Counted from the stretch's first letter, positions 11,280 through 22,800 are shown. The stretch: DNA of 64,000 nucleotides from Arion vulgaris (GCA_020796225.1 CM036761.1:35476928-35540927), one strand, 5' to 3'. The notes: generated by a model from the letters alone, not told the origin. Made by a program: numbers and translations.

Positions 11280-11960
11280 AGACATAGCACTATCTAGTGG
11301 AAGGATATAGAAAATACTGGGGGGATTTAAGTATACGTTTTATAGCGAGGGGTAGCAAAATATATTGTGAAGTTTTGTGGAATATGGGGGGAGTTGCATA
11401 GTATAGTGTTACACAGTATAGTAGAGAGTTATACAATATAGTGGAAAGGTGGAGTGATCAGTTAGGAACTTGTTGTTTGACTCTACATATTGCATGTTGT
11501 ACGAGAGGTGAAATTCTTCACCTCTTTTGTATCATTTACTTGATAAAGGTCTTTTGGTCGAAACGTTGTGTATTGTAATTGTTTTTGTATTCTGTAAAAC
11601 TACAGTACTTTGTTTTATGTGTTTCACCTTTGGAGTTATATACAGTATAAGTTTGTGTTCCAAAATGTGATCAACTTTCAAATTGTCACCATATTTCTAT
11701 AGCATGTAATGGAGCGGAGTGTTACAAAATATTGGAGAGTGTTGCATAATTTATATTTATGAGTATTTATTTTTGAAGGAGGAGTGTAACAAAATAATGT
11801 TGAGTGTAGCAAACATATTAGAGTGTTATAGAATATTTTAAAGTGTTAAAAAATATAGAAAAATATTGTAAAATATGACGGAGGGATACAGAATAAGATA
11901 AAGTGTTGGAAATTGTTGCCATCGAGTAACAGTAAAGTGTAACATTGAATCTTGTAACAA
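11280..11960. repeat. Irregular AT-rich repeats (gtgtta.aaaatatgg)
   Basis: Poorly ordered short units similar in wording to the 12780-13790 array. A segment near 11500-11600 (tatcatttacttgataaagg, ttttggtcga) recurs at 46730-46770. Confidence 0.55.
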
Positions 11961-11989
11961 ATAATAAGAAGTGTTCTTTTTCATTCTTC

Positions 11990-12460
11990 TTTTATCGTCA
12001 CACTGTTACCTGGTTGTTGCCCAGTGTCGTGGTTTTCTGTTTTTGTCTTGTGCTGTTCTGGTGGCTTAGGTGATTGTTATTTTTGCTCTGAAAGGATTCT
12101 GCTATGCCATCTAACCATCTTTTCGTATCTTCCTCTCGCCTTCTTTCTTGATGTTCTGTTTGTAGAAGACTGTATACTGGGGAGTTTGGATGCATTTTTA
12201 TTAAGTGGCCAAACCACTTCATTCTTTGTTTCTCAATGTAATTCAAGCAAGGCTCTGTGCCAACTTTCTTTCTAATGCTGATGTTGGTGACTGTCTTTTC
12301 TGGTGTTGTTGGTAACTTTTCACAGGCAGCGCATTTCACATGTAGTTATATTTTTGTGACTGTGCTTTGCTCATTGTCCATGTTTGGCTCTGGTAACACA
12401 AAGTAGGTATGAAAATGCTATTGATCAGCTGCTGCTTAGCTATCGGTGAAAGTTTTGGGT
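11990..12460 (-). pseudogene. LINE 3' end, minus strand (RTE-like)
   Basis: Minus-strand frame reads CLNYIEKQRMKWFGHLIKMH and then RRREEDTKRWLDGIAESF, the familiar end of LINE reverse transcriptase ORFs (KW.GH..R......RRGR...W.D). A single copy of the cgtcacactgttacctggtt + gttgcccagt sequence at about 11997-12028 is the unit that is amplified at 44530-45390. Confidence 0.75.
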
Positions 12461-12780
12461 GCCTTAGCAGTGAGGTTTTAAAGGAGTTTCAGTTTAGTAT
12501 TTGAAATATAATGGAACACTACACAATGTGGCGTAGCTGTTACAAAATATACTGGTTCCGTGGGGAACATAGATCTGTGACGCTGGCTATGCACTACGCT
12601 GCTCTTTTGATGATTGTAGTGTCGAATGTGTGAGTGACATTCTCTGTCATAATTATCACACAAAAATAATGAGGCTGGTCTCTCGAGATGGAATTACTTC
12701 ATGAAGCAAAGCCTTATTTATTCTGCTTGTTTGTTTAGGCTGTGCTCAAACTACAGCAGCCAACTTTGAACTTCATGATA
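12461..12780. other. Intron; nothing recognised
   Basis: No motif or shared repeat found. Confidence 0.5.
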
Positions 12781-13790
12781 AAATAGATTGAAACTTTAGA
12801 AAATATGATAGAGTGTTGGAAAATATGGTGGAGTATTAGAAAATATGGTGCAGTATTAGGAAATATGGTGGAGTATTAGGAAATATGGTGGAGTATTAGA
12901 AAATATGGTGGAGTATTAGAAAATATGGTGGAGTGTTATAAAATATGGTGGAGGAGTGTTATAAAATATGGTGGAGGAGTGTTATAAAATATGGTGGAGG
13001 AGGTTACTAAAATATGGTGGAGAGTGTTAGAAATATGGTGGAGTGTTGAAAAATATGACTAAGTGTTAGAGAATATAGTGATAAGATGGTAAATATGGTG
13101 AAGTGTTGGGAAACACGAAGTAATGTTATAAAATATGGTGAAGTGTTGGGAAACACGAGTAATGTTATAAATATGTGAAGTGTTTGGGACAGAATGTGTA
13201 AAATATGGTGAATGTTGGGAAACACAAGTGTGTTATAAAATATGGTGAAGTGTTGGGAAACACGAAGTAATGTTAAAAATATGGTGAAGTGTTGGGAAAC
13301 ACAAGTATGTTATAAAATATGGTGAAGTGTTGGGAAACACGAAGTATGTTAAAAATATGGTGAAGTGTTGGGAAACACGAAGTAGTGTTAGAAAATATGG
13401 TGAAGTGTTGGGAAACACGAAGTAGTGTTATAAAATATGGTGAAGTGTTGGGAAACACGAAGTAGTGTTAGAAAATATGGTGAAGTGTTGGGAAACACGA
13501 AGTAGTGTTATAAAATATGGTGAAGTGTTGGGAAACACAAAGTAATGTTATAAAATATGGTGAAGTGTTGGGAAACACGAAGTAGTGTTATAAAATATGG
13601 TGAAGTGTTGGGAAACACGAAGTAGTGTTATAAAATATGGTGAAGTGTTGGGAAACACGAAGTAGTGTTATAAAATATGGTGAAGTGTTGGGAAACACGA
13701 AGTAGTGTTATAAAATATGGTGAAGTGTTGGGAAACACGAAGTAGTGTTAGAAAATATGGTGAAATGTTGCAAAATAGGATGAAGGGTTA
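12780..13790. repeat. 40-bp minisatellite
   Basis: Regular unit tgaagtgttgggaaacacga + agtagtgttataaaatatgg from about 13080 to 13770 (about 17 copies). It is preceded by shorter gagtattagaaaatatggtg units. Confidence 0.95.
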
Positions 13791-14200
13791 GAGAAAATAG
13801 CAAAGGTTATCAATTATTTTGAATAATCTAATCTCCTTTAGACACGCATGGCAATGTCCTAATTAGCAGCGTTAAAGTGGCGCCAAAACAGATTTGTGAA
13901 GTCTGCAAGCACTAAGTTTGTTTTAGCAGATCGTCCAACTTCTGCATTCCATGTCAATGACCATGTTAGATACAACGTTTAAGTGATGTTTCAAGATTAT
14001 GTTTCCATTGCGTTTGTGTCAGAGAGACAGAGAGTTTATATGTGTCAGTGCTTTTTTATGTGCTTGTATTTCGGTGTTTACTGGGGATATGGACGTCCAT
14101 ATAAATGTGGTTCCACGAAAGGGAGAAGGTAACGGTGGACATAATTGAATTTTTAAATTTTAGTTCGCAGTTTACTGACAAATATATATATATTCTTTTG
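13791..14200. other. Intron; nothing recognised
   Basis: No coding or repeat signal identified. Confidence 0.5.
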
Positions 14201-14204
14201 AATA

Positions 14205-14540
14205 TAAGTGTTATAGAAAGAGTCTTCTATATATCATGGACAGAGAATGGAACAAATAGATATATCTAGAAGGAACTCAAAATCAAAGAAAACTGGGTGG
14301 TGTTACAAAAAAGAATGAGGAAATTGAAGTATTTTGGAAATATAAAGAAACACGATGGGTTGGAGAAAACTATTATGGAAGGATGGATCCCGGAAAAGAT
14401 GAGAAAGGGAAGACCACGGAGACGATGGATTCAGGATGAAACTGATAGTTTGAGCATTACCACTGCAGAGGCCTATGAGAGAGAAATTCCGAAGAACTGT
14501 AAAGTGGCAACGTTCTGTTCATGACGAGCTACTTGATGAT
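14205..14540 (+). pseudogene. LINE-R 3' end (RTE-like)
   Basis: Frame reads RMRKLKYFGNIKKHDGLEKT then RKGRPRRRWIQDETDSLSIT, ending KVATFCS near a gatgatgatga tail at about 14534-14545. This is the same ORF end as the copies at 14560, 24015 and 43790. Confidence 0.85.
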
Positions 14541-14559
14541 GATGAGTTTACTGAAAACC

Positions 14560-14940
14560 ATATATGTGCTTTTGAATATAAATGTTAAAGACAAGTTCTA
14601 CGTTTATCCTGAACAGAGAAGAAAACAAATATATATATCCATAAGGAACTCAAAATCAAAGAAAATTGGCAAATGCTTCACCTAAATATTAGAAAATTGA
14701 AATATGTTGAACATAGAAACGAGACACGACGGGTTGGAGATTATTATGAAAGGATGCATCACGGAAACGCTGAGAAAAGGAAGACCACGGAGAAGATGGA
14801 TTCAGGATAAAAATGATAATTTGAGCATGACGGCTGCAGAGGCGGAATATCTGGCCTATGAGAGGGGGAACATTTGAAGGACTGTTGGTGTGGTAAAGTT
14901 CTGCTCAGGACAAGCTATTTAGTGATGATGAGTTTACTAT
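14560..14940 (+). pseudogene. LINE-R 3' end, second copy
   Basis: A degraded head-to-tail neighbour of the previous copy. It carries the GRPRRRWIQD-type segment (frameshifted) and ends in agtgatgatgag. The two copies may be a tandem duplication or two insertions. Confidence 0.75.
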
Positions 14941-15039
14941 GCGGAAATGGAGAAGATCAGATTAGCATTGAACTGTTTTATCAAAAACGGGTTTTTTTTT
15001 TCAATAAGTGCACCTATCGTTGTCTTAACGTAAGGCCGC

Positions 15040-15405
15040 CCATGATGCGGGATGACTTGGCTGTACACACCTGGACATGTTGAAGGGCAGGGTAACGAGC
15101 CTGCTGACTTTCTTGCAAACAATGTCCCGACTCAAGCAGGCAGAAGTATGAACAGAGTCGATATCATCAATGTGGTACGCTCTCAATTATGGGACATGGA
15201 CAAGTCTCAAACACTGAAACGAGTTCGAGAATTGGGCGTTAAGTTTGGACATGCCAGACAGTGTCGTCTTCGTGGTAGAGAGAAGATATAGTAATCAAAT
15301 TCTCATGGGTACGGTGAGAAAATGGACTTTGGGATAGCTGCTGCAGCGGAGGACAGAACATGAATGGAAATGCTAAATGTGCCATGACGTCGATTGCATA
15401 ACATA
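15040..15405 (+). pseudogene. LINE-H fragment: RNase H and 3' end
   Basis: Reads TWLYTPGHVEGQGNEPADFL and then ANNVPTQAGRSMNRVDIINV, and ends cataacataacatgat. It is the same family as 1860-2427, truncated and frameshifted. Confidence 0.8.
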
Positions 15406-15830
15406 ACATGATGCGGGATGTACTCGAGTTTTTATCCAGGAAGTGTTCGTCTAATAACAATATTACTACTTTAGTTTGCGCAGTTGTTTAAATATTCACG
15501 AGCAGTTTTCTCTTCAATCAGTTGGCGTAGCATAGTGATAAGAAATGAACTTGTGAATCAATAACTGTGTTCAATTCTCAGAACAATCAACTTCCTTGTC
15601 CAACCTGCTCAAATTGGGTACCCATACATTTTGAGTTAAGAAAAAACATGTAACCATTGACGGAGCTACAGAATAAGTGTTTTGTCGCTGACACTTTTTC
15701 TATTTGAAGAGGATTGAACAAGTATTAATTATAATACGTCCGCAGATAATAGTTTTTCCATTTTTTCCAAATTTTCTTCTAATGCATAACCTCGGGTTGT
15801 TTTGTTCGTTTTATTTCTGTTTATGTCACT
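15406..15830. other. Intron; nothing recognised
   Basis: No motif found. Confidence 0.5.
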
Positions 15831-15834
15831 AACT

Positions 15835-16135
15835 ACGCTATTTTATTTTCCTTCTCTTTCTTCTTTTCTCTTATCATGTATTGACTCACATCGGCAGGAT
15901 AAGAAGTGATTTTTAGAACGGGTGTTTGTGTGAGCTTCATAAATAGTGTTTTCGCCTCATCTGTTATCTCGGAGGTGTTATCTCTAGCAACAATCCTACG
16001 GATCTCCTGAAAAAAATGCACATGTGTCTCTGTCAGGATTCAAACCCACAACTTACAATACGACAGGCAAACGACTTAATCACTTTACCACCGAGACCTC
16101 CTAATTAGTTCACTTTACCACCGAGATCCCCTAAT
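15835..16135 (-). mobile_element. SINE-G, tRNA-derived, with partly duplicated head
   Basis: The minus strand starts with a tRNA-like head, gaggtctcggtggtaaagtg, and an internal B-box-like gtgggtttgaatcctg. About 27 bases of the head (cactttaccaccgagacctc on +) are repeated at 16103-16130. The body has relatives at 48790-48965 and 55950-56160. Confidence 0.7.
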
Positions 16136-17125
16136 TAGTGGATGCAACAAATATCTGTAAGAACTGACTAATGACGTCAAAAGAAGATTTAAAAATATTA
16201 GTAAGAAGATTACAGCAAGAAAATTGGTCATAATCTTCTCTATGTTAGCATTGGGTTCACAGAATAATATGCAGAATTGAGCGTGACGTAAGTAAAAGGT
16301 TGGATAACAATAGATATTAGACTTACGTCAGAAGGCTCTGTCCAGCCACAGCCAGGCTCTAGCACAGGCCAGACAACTGGCCGGGTATTCCCTGACCTAG
16401 ATAAGAAAAGGGATCTGGAAATTACAGATGTTTGATAGAACACTGCAAGCTTTTTGCAATTTTACTCAATTCTGTGAGTCTATGGTTATTTATTGGTGAA
16501 AATATTTATAATATTGATATTTCTTATTGTTAAACTTAACTTGTTGCATAATATGACTTCAAGTTAGCATTTTGTGTTGATTTTAAAATGAATTCGTCTA
16601 TATACACCAATACTGGAATGCGAGGTCACGTGGTGTAGTTGGGGTCTGATTTCCCACAATTCTTACCTGAGCCCGAAGGCCCAGTAGTTTATAGTTGGCT
16701 TTGGTCCAGCAGACACTATCTAGGAGCACTAACCAGGAGGTGCTATCTAGGGGGCAATATCCACTAGGTTCGATCACAAACCTCCTTTAGCCATAGGCCG
16801 TTTAGCTCAAAGGGAAATTCCCAAGAATTAGGTCACTGACGTCACGTGATTCTTTCATTCAAGTATTGTTAGATAGAGAAAAATTCATTTTAAAAAAAAG
16901 ACAAAATACAAAGACGAGTTTATATTATGTCACAAATTAACGCCTTTAAATGGATATCGGCTATTCGTCACTTTTCAATCAATACATAGCCATGGGCTCA
17001 TAGAATTGCATTAAAACATACAGTGTCCTATCAAACATATTTTGAAGTCAGCCCACATCAGCGGACATTTCCCATTTATCACTGAGCTCAACATGCTTAT
17101 GTTACTGGAGACAACGGTTCTATCT
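16136..17125. other. Intron; nothing firmly recognised
   Basis: 16620-16860 has an unusual GC-richer composition with cacgtg near both ends and may be an old MITE, but the ends do not pair well. Confidence 0.4.
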
Positions 17126-17127
17126 AA

Positions 17128-17340
17128 GGAGCACGCCCACCTGCCCAGCGTGTTCGTAGCGCGTTGGACGACGGGTGACAAGCCCCTTGTGGTTCAATTC
17201 CGCGGGCTGGCAGAAAAGACACAAGTTCTCCAGATTTACGGTGTTTGTGGCACCGAACTGAAGGGATACGATGTCCATGGCACCAGCCGAAGAGCTGATA
17301 GCTCAAGTGCTTCTGGATCGAAAAAAAGAACTTGCAATTT
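17128..17340 (+). mobile_element. SINE-E, tRNA-derived
   Basis: Head gcccacctgcccagcgtgtt + cgtagcgcgttggacgacgg with an A-box-like tagcgcgttgg and a B-box-like ggttcaattcc. The body has cggtgtttgtggcaccgaac. Other copies are at 21449 (+), 30530 (-) and 39195 (-). Confidence 0.88.
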
Positions 17341-17689
17341 GCCAATTTATCTCTAGTATCTCTAGAAGTAAAACGCATTTCAAATCGTTTCATTCCGTGT
17401 ACGTGAGTGGAAGAAATATTATTTGTTTTTGAAAGACGAGGTGTTTACTTTTATGCTTATCGTCATTATTTTCCTAATGCTTGTGCCGTCAGGCGTCTAC
17501 TTTTATGAGTTTCCGATGTTGTGTTGCTTGTTTGACCCTAGTTATCTACATCCTATGTTTCCTTAAGATATCAGTTTGTTCACATCATCTCTTCATCTTC
17601 TTCTGTAATGTATCTCGTTAGATGAGTCAACAGACAGGTTTTGACATGTTACTTGTCAGTTAGTTTGGCAGGATCTAAAAGGTCAGAAA
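17341..17689. other. Intron; nothing recognised
   Basis: No coding or repeat signal identified. Confidence 0.5.
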
Positions 17690-17945
17690 GCTTACAAAAT
17701 TCATATGGTTAGATCTCCGGCTTCGTTTTCGAGACGTACAGTGATTCATCCCTGGTTTCTGTTTCTGTTTTCGCTTTCAGAATCAGTGGCGTATCTCCCA
17801 AGTGTGCTAGCCTTAGTTGCTAGAGATACAGAGATCTAGCTCTGTGCAATTCTTTCAGCAGGTGGCATGCCATTATTACGGGAGGGACCTAGCTATATGA
17901 GGAAATCTGGTGCAATAAAGTCATTTCTTGAACTTTAATATCTTT
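17690..17945 (+). mobile_element. SINE-F, diverged copy
   Basis: Shares gcaggtggcatgccattatt and ggtgcaataaagtcatttct with the clearer SINE-F at 48255-48515 (gcaggtggcgtgtcatttct, ggtgcaatgaagtcaatcct). The tRNA-like head is decayed. Confidence 0.65.
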
Positions 17946-18164
17946 TTTGTGAAAAACATATTGTTATCTGTATTTTTATTGTCCATGATTCACATCCATA
18001 AGACAGTATTGGGTCTAAAATTGCATGTAGAAACTAATATTTTTCAAATATCATACTGACACATATCTTGATTATGTGACCAACTGCATCTTCACCAGGA
18101 ATAGACAATATGACAATAGACATATCTTGATTGTCTTTCCCCTGTCAAAGTAAAACAAAATAAG

Positions 18165-18660
18165 TAATAATTTGTTGATTGAATGATTTCGTTGATTGAT
18201 TGATTGTATTATATTTGCAGGTGTTTGAATAACCATGTGTTCTCCGATTTCTTTCTTACACACGCGAAGATATCAGCTGCAGTCCACGAACTTCATAGAT
18301 TCTGCCAGAGCCCTTTATGTAATTTAAAGATGGTGACATTTTTTTAAGTAGTTAAATTTTTATCTTAAAGTTAATATTGCACGGGAATCAGCTTTGCAGA
18401 CTACTTATGTCAATTTTTCTCTGCTAAGGATTATTTTACGTCCTCAACTTGAAGAAAAAAGAGAGACTACGTTTTATCGTCCAACTCCTACAGGAATAGG
18501 GAACTCGATGTCACCTACAATGAGATCAGAGATCTCTGGGAAAATATTCCGATCGCTCAACGCGGAGACGGAACCTATTCATTTTGGATAGAAAAGCGAG
18601 TGCGTTATCTGTATATCACAGAGACCTCCCGACGGGAGAATCTTCCGTGTAATGCACGTA
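18165..18660 (-). mobile_element. SINE-C/D, near full length
   Basis: Same block order as 707-1195: gttgattgattgattg tail, ttctttcttacacacgcgaa, then cacctacaatgagatcagag. No coding capacity. Confidence 0.75.
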
Positions 18661-19046
18661 GTCATGTCTATTTCTATTCACCGGATCTTGATAGTTTCTC
18701 GTGACAAATAACACATTCAAACAAAAATACTCAACGAACTTTCACTTCCGATTGATAAAAATAATGATTGGAAGAAATGTTAACTAACGGAAGCTTGTTT
18801 CCGGGGAAGATTGTTTCTACGGCCCGCGGTTTTCCTGTTTAAAAATAGCTTTCAGATTTTATGTTGCGTGAGATATGCCTCTTTTGTGATCATGTTCAAG
18901 TCTTGTTGATCTTAGATGGTCGTAAGTGAGGATTTTTTAGGTGTGTTTGCTAATGTTTTTGTTTAGAACGGTAACTTCACATGCTATATGCTATATTTAA
19001 GCAGTTAATTTGGTCTTTGGTCACATATGTTGTTATCTAAATATGT
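18661..19046. other. Intron; nothing recognised
   Basis: No motif found. Confidence 0.5.
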
Positions 19047-19054
19047 AGAACATG

Positions 19055-19217
19055 CAGTGGCGGCTCGTCATTAAGGGCCAGTGGGGCCGGCTACCAAAAA
19101 TAATGTATAATATGTATTTATTATTTTATAAATTAAATTATAACCTAACCCAAAACCATGATTTTTCCGAAAATTTGTGTCTGGCCCCACCAACAAAATG
19201 AGCACGAGCCGCCACTG
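19055..19217. mobile_element. hAT-type MITE, 163 bp
   Basis: Inverted ends cagtggcggctcgtcat and gagcacgagccgccactg, flanked by the 8-bp duplication agaacatg at 19047-19054 and 19218-19225. An inverted family member is at 35731-35897. Confidence 0.95.
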
Positions 19218-19244
19218 AGAACATGGCTATAGGGAAACAGAATG

Positions 19245-19905
19245 CTAAGGACATGTTAATTTACTAGGATCATCATCGCAATATGAAATATCTGAAAGTC
19301 TAAGGAAATCAAATCTAGAGCCAAAAATAATAATATTGAACTCCATAGTTAAAACAATTTTACTGTATGGGTCAGAAACACGAAGTACAACTAAAATAAT
19401 AACACATAAATTGGAAACATTCATTAAATGGTATCTGCGCAGAATAGAGGGACTGAGATAGTATGATAGGGTCACAAATGTGGAACTTATGAAGAAAACA
19501 CAGATTCCAGTGAACAAAGAGAGGGAAAAAGGAGGCTGGTGCTGGATATGACACAACTTGAGAAATTCCAAGGAATATAGAAAAAGAGCCTTCCTTAGAA
19601 CCCACTGGTAAAGCAAAAGAGAGGAAGGCTTAGAAATACATGGAGAAGATATTTAGAGGCAGAGTTAAAAATATACAGAAGAGCTGGGGGGAGTTGAGGA
19701 GATAGTCAAAGATAGGAACACGTGGCAGGAGTTCGTTGAGTGCCTATGCTCTAATCGGTTTTAAAAAACATAAGCGAGAGAGAGAAGAGAGAATCATCTT
19801 TTGAGCATTACAACTACAGAGGCAAGATATCTGACCTATGAGAGAGAGAAATTCTGAAGGACTGTTAGAGTTGTAAGTTTCTTCTAGACAACCTTTTTAA
19901 TGATG
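19245..19905 (+). pseudogene. LINE-R remnants (RTE-like), two 3' ends
   Basis: Degraded frame with TILLYGSETRSTTKI, LETFIKWYLRRIEGLR and, after stops, RVKNIQKSWGELRR (19245-19770). It is followed by a second 3' end (gaggcaagatatctgaccta, 19780-19905) ending near taatgatgg. Numerous stops. Confidence 0.7.
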
Positions 19906-19907
19906 GA

Positions 19908-20040
19908 CGTATAAAGAAGAAGAAGAGGAAGAAGAAGCGGAAGAAAGAGAATAAGGAGACGAATAAATAGAAAAAGAAGAGGAAATGGAACAAAAAAAAG
20001 GGAAGAAAGAACAGGAAGAAAATAGAGGAAAAATAAGTAT
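19908..20040 (+). repeat. Purine-rich tract (GAAGAAGA)
   Basis: About 130 bases of nearly pure A and G directly after the LINE 3' end. Confidence 0.85.
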
Positions 20041-20049
20041 ACACATGTA

Positions 20050-20310
20050 AACCCATCTCCATCATCAGTTATACAATATCCATCAGTATGTCTATCCATC
20101 TTCATCTTCATATACATCACTCTTATCTCCATCATCAGTTATATCCATCGGTATATCTATCCATCTTCATCTTCATATACATCGCTCTTATCTCCATCAT
20201 CAGTTATATCCATCGGTATGTCTATCCATCTTCATCTTCATACACGCTCTTATCTCCATCATCAGTTATATCCATCGGTATATCTATCCATCTTCATATC
20301 ACTTTACTCC
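20050..20310. repeat. 65-bp tandem repeat, about 3.5 copies
   Basis: Unit gtatgtctatccatcttcat + cttcatatacatcactctta + tctccatcatcagttatatc + catcg. The last copy is shortened. Confidence 0.88.
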
Positions 20311-20406
20311 ATCATCATGAAACTTCTTATTTATTTATTTTTCAAGTTCCTCAATTGTTTGATTATATTTTGTCTTTTCAACTCCGACATCATTTATGAT
20401 CCCCAG

Positions 20407-20521
20407 AAGACAAGGCTGAGCAGTCAAACCAAGAAGGTTTGACCAACAGTATACTTCACTTGAAGGGACAAATGATGTACATGAACGAATGGGACAGTAT
20501 CATGTTTCTTGGGACATCTAT
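20407..20521 (+). CDS. Gyc88E-like: Exon B: cyclase linker (GQMMYM...FLGTS block) with repeated 3' end
   Basis: A 115-nt exon after a ccccag acceptor. It reads through an acidic linker into LHLKGQMMYMNEWDSIMFLG-TS, the conserved block just before the [10 protein letters not shown] motif of soluble cyclases. The donor is GTAAGT at 20522. The exon begins with two bases and ends with two, so it fits exon A and exon C exactly. The last 31 nt plus the six donor bases form a 37-bp unit that is then repeated in tandem through 20822. Related cyclases have Pro in the FLGTP position. Here the exon codes Ser (TCT), while the repeat copies carry CCT. Reading past the first donor meets TAA at 20523-20525, so only this donor is productive. 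Confidence 0.9.
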
Positions 20522-20835
20522 GTAAGTGGGACAGTATCATGTTTCTTGGGACACCTATGTAAGTGGGACAGTATCATGTTTCTTGGGACACCTATGTAAG
20601 TGGGACAGTATCATGTTTCTTGGGACACCTATGTAAGTGGGACAGTATCTTGTGTCTTGGGACACCTATGTAAGTGGGACAGTATCATGTTTCTTGGGAC
20701 ACCTATGTAAGTGGACAGTATCATGTTTCTTGGGACACCTATGTAAGTGGGACAGTATCATGTTTCTTGGGACACCTATGTAAGTGGGACAGTATCATGT
20801 TTCTTGGGACACCTATGTAACTGGGACAGCGAATT
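20491..20835 (+). repeat. 37-bp minisatellite made from the exon B 3' end and its splice donor, nine units
   Basis: Unit gggacagtatcatgtttctt + gggacacctat + gtaagt. The first unit is the exon end itself (20491-20521) plus the donor. Donor-like sites lie at 20522, 20559, 20596, 20633, 20670, 20707, 20743, 20780 (all GTAAGT) and 20817 (GTAACT). Spacing is 37 bp except one 36. A partial tenth unit ends near 20835. Confidence 0.97.
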
Positions 20836-20934
20836 CTATACGTGAATGAGAGTATAGAATTTTTGATGAATGACGACAGGCATACAATAAATGGACATTT
20901 GTAATTATATGAAGACAAATAGAAATCTGCTTCT

Positions 20935-21055
20935 GCAGATATTAAAGAGATAAGTAAAACATTGATAGAATTGGAGGGGATGGCAAGAAAGAGGAAGATC
21001 TGGAAGAAGTTTGTTGAAGATCTGTGCTCCGTTGCGAGTTGAAAGGTGAAGAAGA
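20935..21055 (+). pseudogene. LINE-R 3' end scrap
   Basis: Contains gaggaagatctggaagaagt + ttgttgaagatctgtgctcc, the KTWKKFVEDLCSV end also seen at 57850-58345. It finishes in a gaagaagaagaataagaag run. Confidence 0.7.
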
Positions 21056-21425
21056 AGAATAAGAAGATACATACAATAGACGGACATATGTAATTAATTA
21101 TATGAGGCCTGATAGAGCTACAATAGACGGACATATGTAATTAATTATATGAGGCCTGATAGAGCTACACTAGACGGACATATGTAATTAATTATAAGAG
21201 GCCTGATAGAGCTACACTAGACGGACATATGTATTTTGAGGCCTGATAGAGCTACACTAGACGGATATATGTACTTATATGAGGCCTGATAGAGTACACT
21301 AGACGGAATAGTATTATATGAGGCAGATAGCTACACTAGACGGACATATGTAATTATGTGAAGACAGATAGACATACAATAGACGGGCATATGTAATTAT
21401 ATGAAGACATATTCAGTAGACGGGA
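21056..21425. repeat. 47-bp tandem repeat, about eight copies
   Basis: Unit catatgtaattaattatatg + aggcctgatagagctacact + agacgga, decaying after 21230. Confidence 0.9.
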
Positions 21426-21448
21426 ATATTTACTTATATTCTCTATAT

Positions 21449-21655
21449 ATGCCCACCTGCCTATCGTGTTCGTAGCGCGTTGGACGACAGGTGACAAGCC
21501 ATCTGTGAGTGCGGGTTCAATTCCGTGGGCTGACAGAGAAGACACATGTTCTTCAGATTTACGGTGTTCGTGGCACCGAACCGAAGAGTTACGATGTCCA
21601 TGGCACTGAACGGAAGAGCTGGAAGTTCAAGTGCTTCTGGATCGGAAAAAATATA
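21449..21655 (+). mobile_element. SINE-E, tRNA-derived
   Basis: Head gcccacctgcctatcgtgtt, B-box-like gggttcaattccgtgg, body cggtgttcgtggcaccgaac, and an A-rich end after ggatcgg. Confidence 0.88.
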
Positions 21656-22120
21656 TATTCTCTATATGTATATTTAACACATAAGCAGACATTAATTTAG
21701 ATGGAACCAAAAGAGAGAGAGAAGACTGAGGAGACCAAAGACGCATTAAGAAGAAGAATTTAAAAAATGAGATCCGTGAGTAGCCTACAGAGCATCGCTG
21801 TCAGTGCTGAAGAAAATATTACAATAATTTAATTCAGTGAAGAGCAGCCGTTACAGAACAATATTTCATTGGGAGTCAGAAATGTTAATATTAGTAGTAG
21901 TATAGTAATTAATAAATTCAAAAATATATACAAGAGGAAACAAAGAAACTGTTTTCATAATATTTCCTTGATGACCGAAGCATGGCGATTAAGGCGACAA
22001 CTGTTGGCACTACCTTGATCATTATATGCTTAGTGTATAACGAGATTAGAATACAAAGTACATGAACAGCACAGAAGCTCGAGTAAATAAAGATGTGTGC
22101 AAATATTTGCAAACATACGC
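21656..22120. other. Intron; nothing recognised
   Basis: No motif found. Confidence 0.5.
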
Positions 22121-22124
22121 ATAT

Positions 22125-22135
22125 TGATTGATTGA

Positions 22136-22171
<36 letters not shown>

Positions 22172-22290
22172 CATCATCATTTGACTTGGGTGAAGATAAC
22201 CACCTTTGTCCCTTTGATCTTTTTCTTACATAGGAAGATCTCAGAAGCAGTGCACGAACACCGTAGCACCTCGGAGGTCCCCGAAGACGT
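22125..22290 (-). mobile_element. SINE-C 3' half
   Basis: Starts on + with a gattgattgattgattgatt run, followed by ttcttacataggaagatctc and gcacgaacaccgtag. Confidence 0.8.
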
Positions 22291-22521
22291 ATAAAGAAAG
22301 ACAAGCAAATGTATGTGCGTGTGTGCAGACATTCACATACAGAAAGACAAATTAGTGTGTGTATACATATAGAGAGACAATTAGGTTTCGGCGGATCGAT
22401 TAATAAAGAATGGAAATAAAATATGTGTAGACATAAGCATAGATAAAGGCAACAATGTGTATACATACACATACAGTCAGTTAGGTATGTGTGTACATGC
22501 ACATGCAGTTAGATTGGTGGT

Positions 22522-22800
22522 ATGTGTTATGTTATGTTATGTTATGTTATGTTATGCGATCGACGTCACGGCACATTGGGCATTCCCATGCATGCTCTGT
22601 CCTCCGCTGCAGCAGCCATCCCAAAGTCCATTTGATCACCGTACCCATGAGAAGTTGATTATTATATCTTCTCTCTCTACCACGAAGACGACACTGTCTG
22701 GCATGTCCAAACTTAACGCCTAATTCTCGAACTCGTTCCATTGTCTGAGACTTGCCCATGTCACATAATTGAAAGCGTACAGCATTGATGATGGTGGCAT
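22522..22800 (-). pseudogene. LINE-H 3' end
   Basis: Seen on + as a (tatgt)n run followed by gcgatcgacgtcacggc. The minus frame reads RVRELGVKFGHARQCRLRGR and then CPMCRDVDRIT, identical in plan to the ends at 1860-2427 and 15040-15405. Confidence 0.85.
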
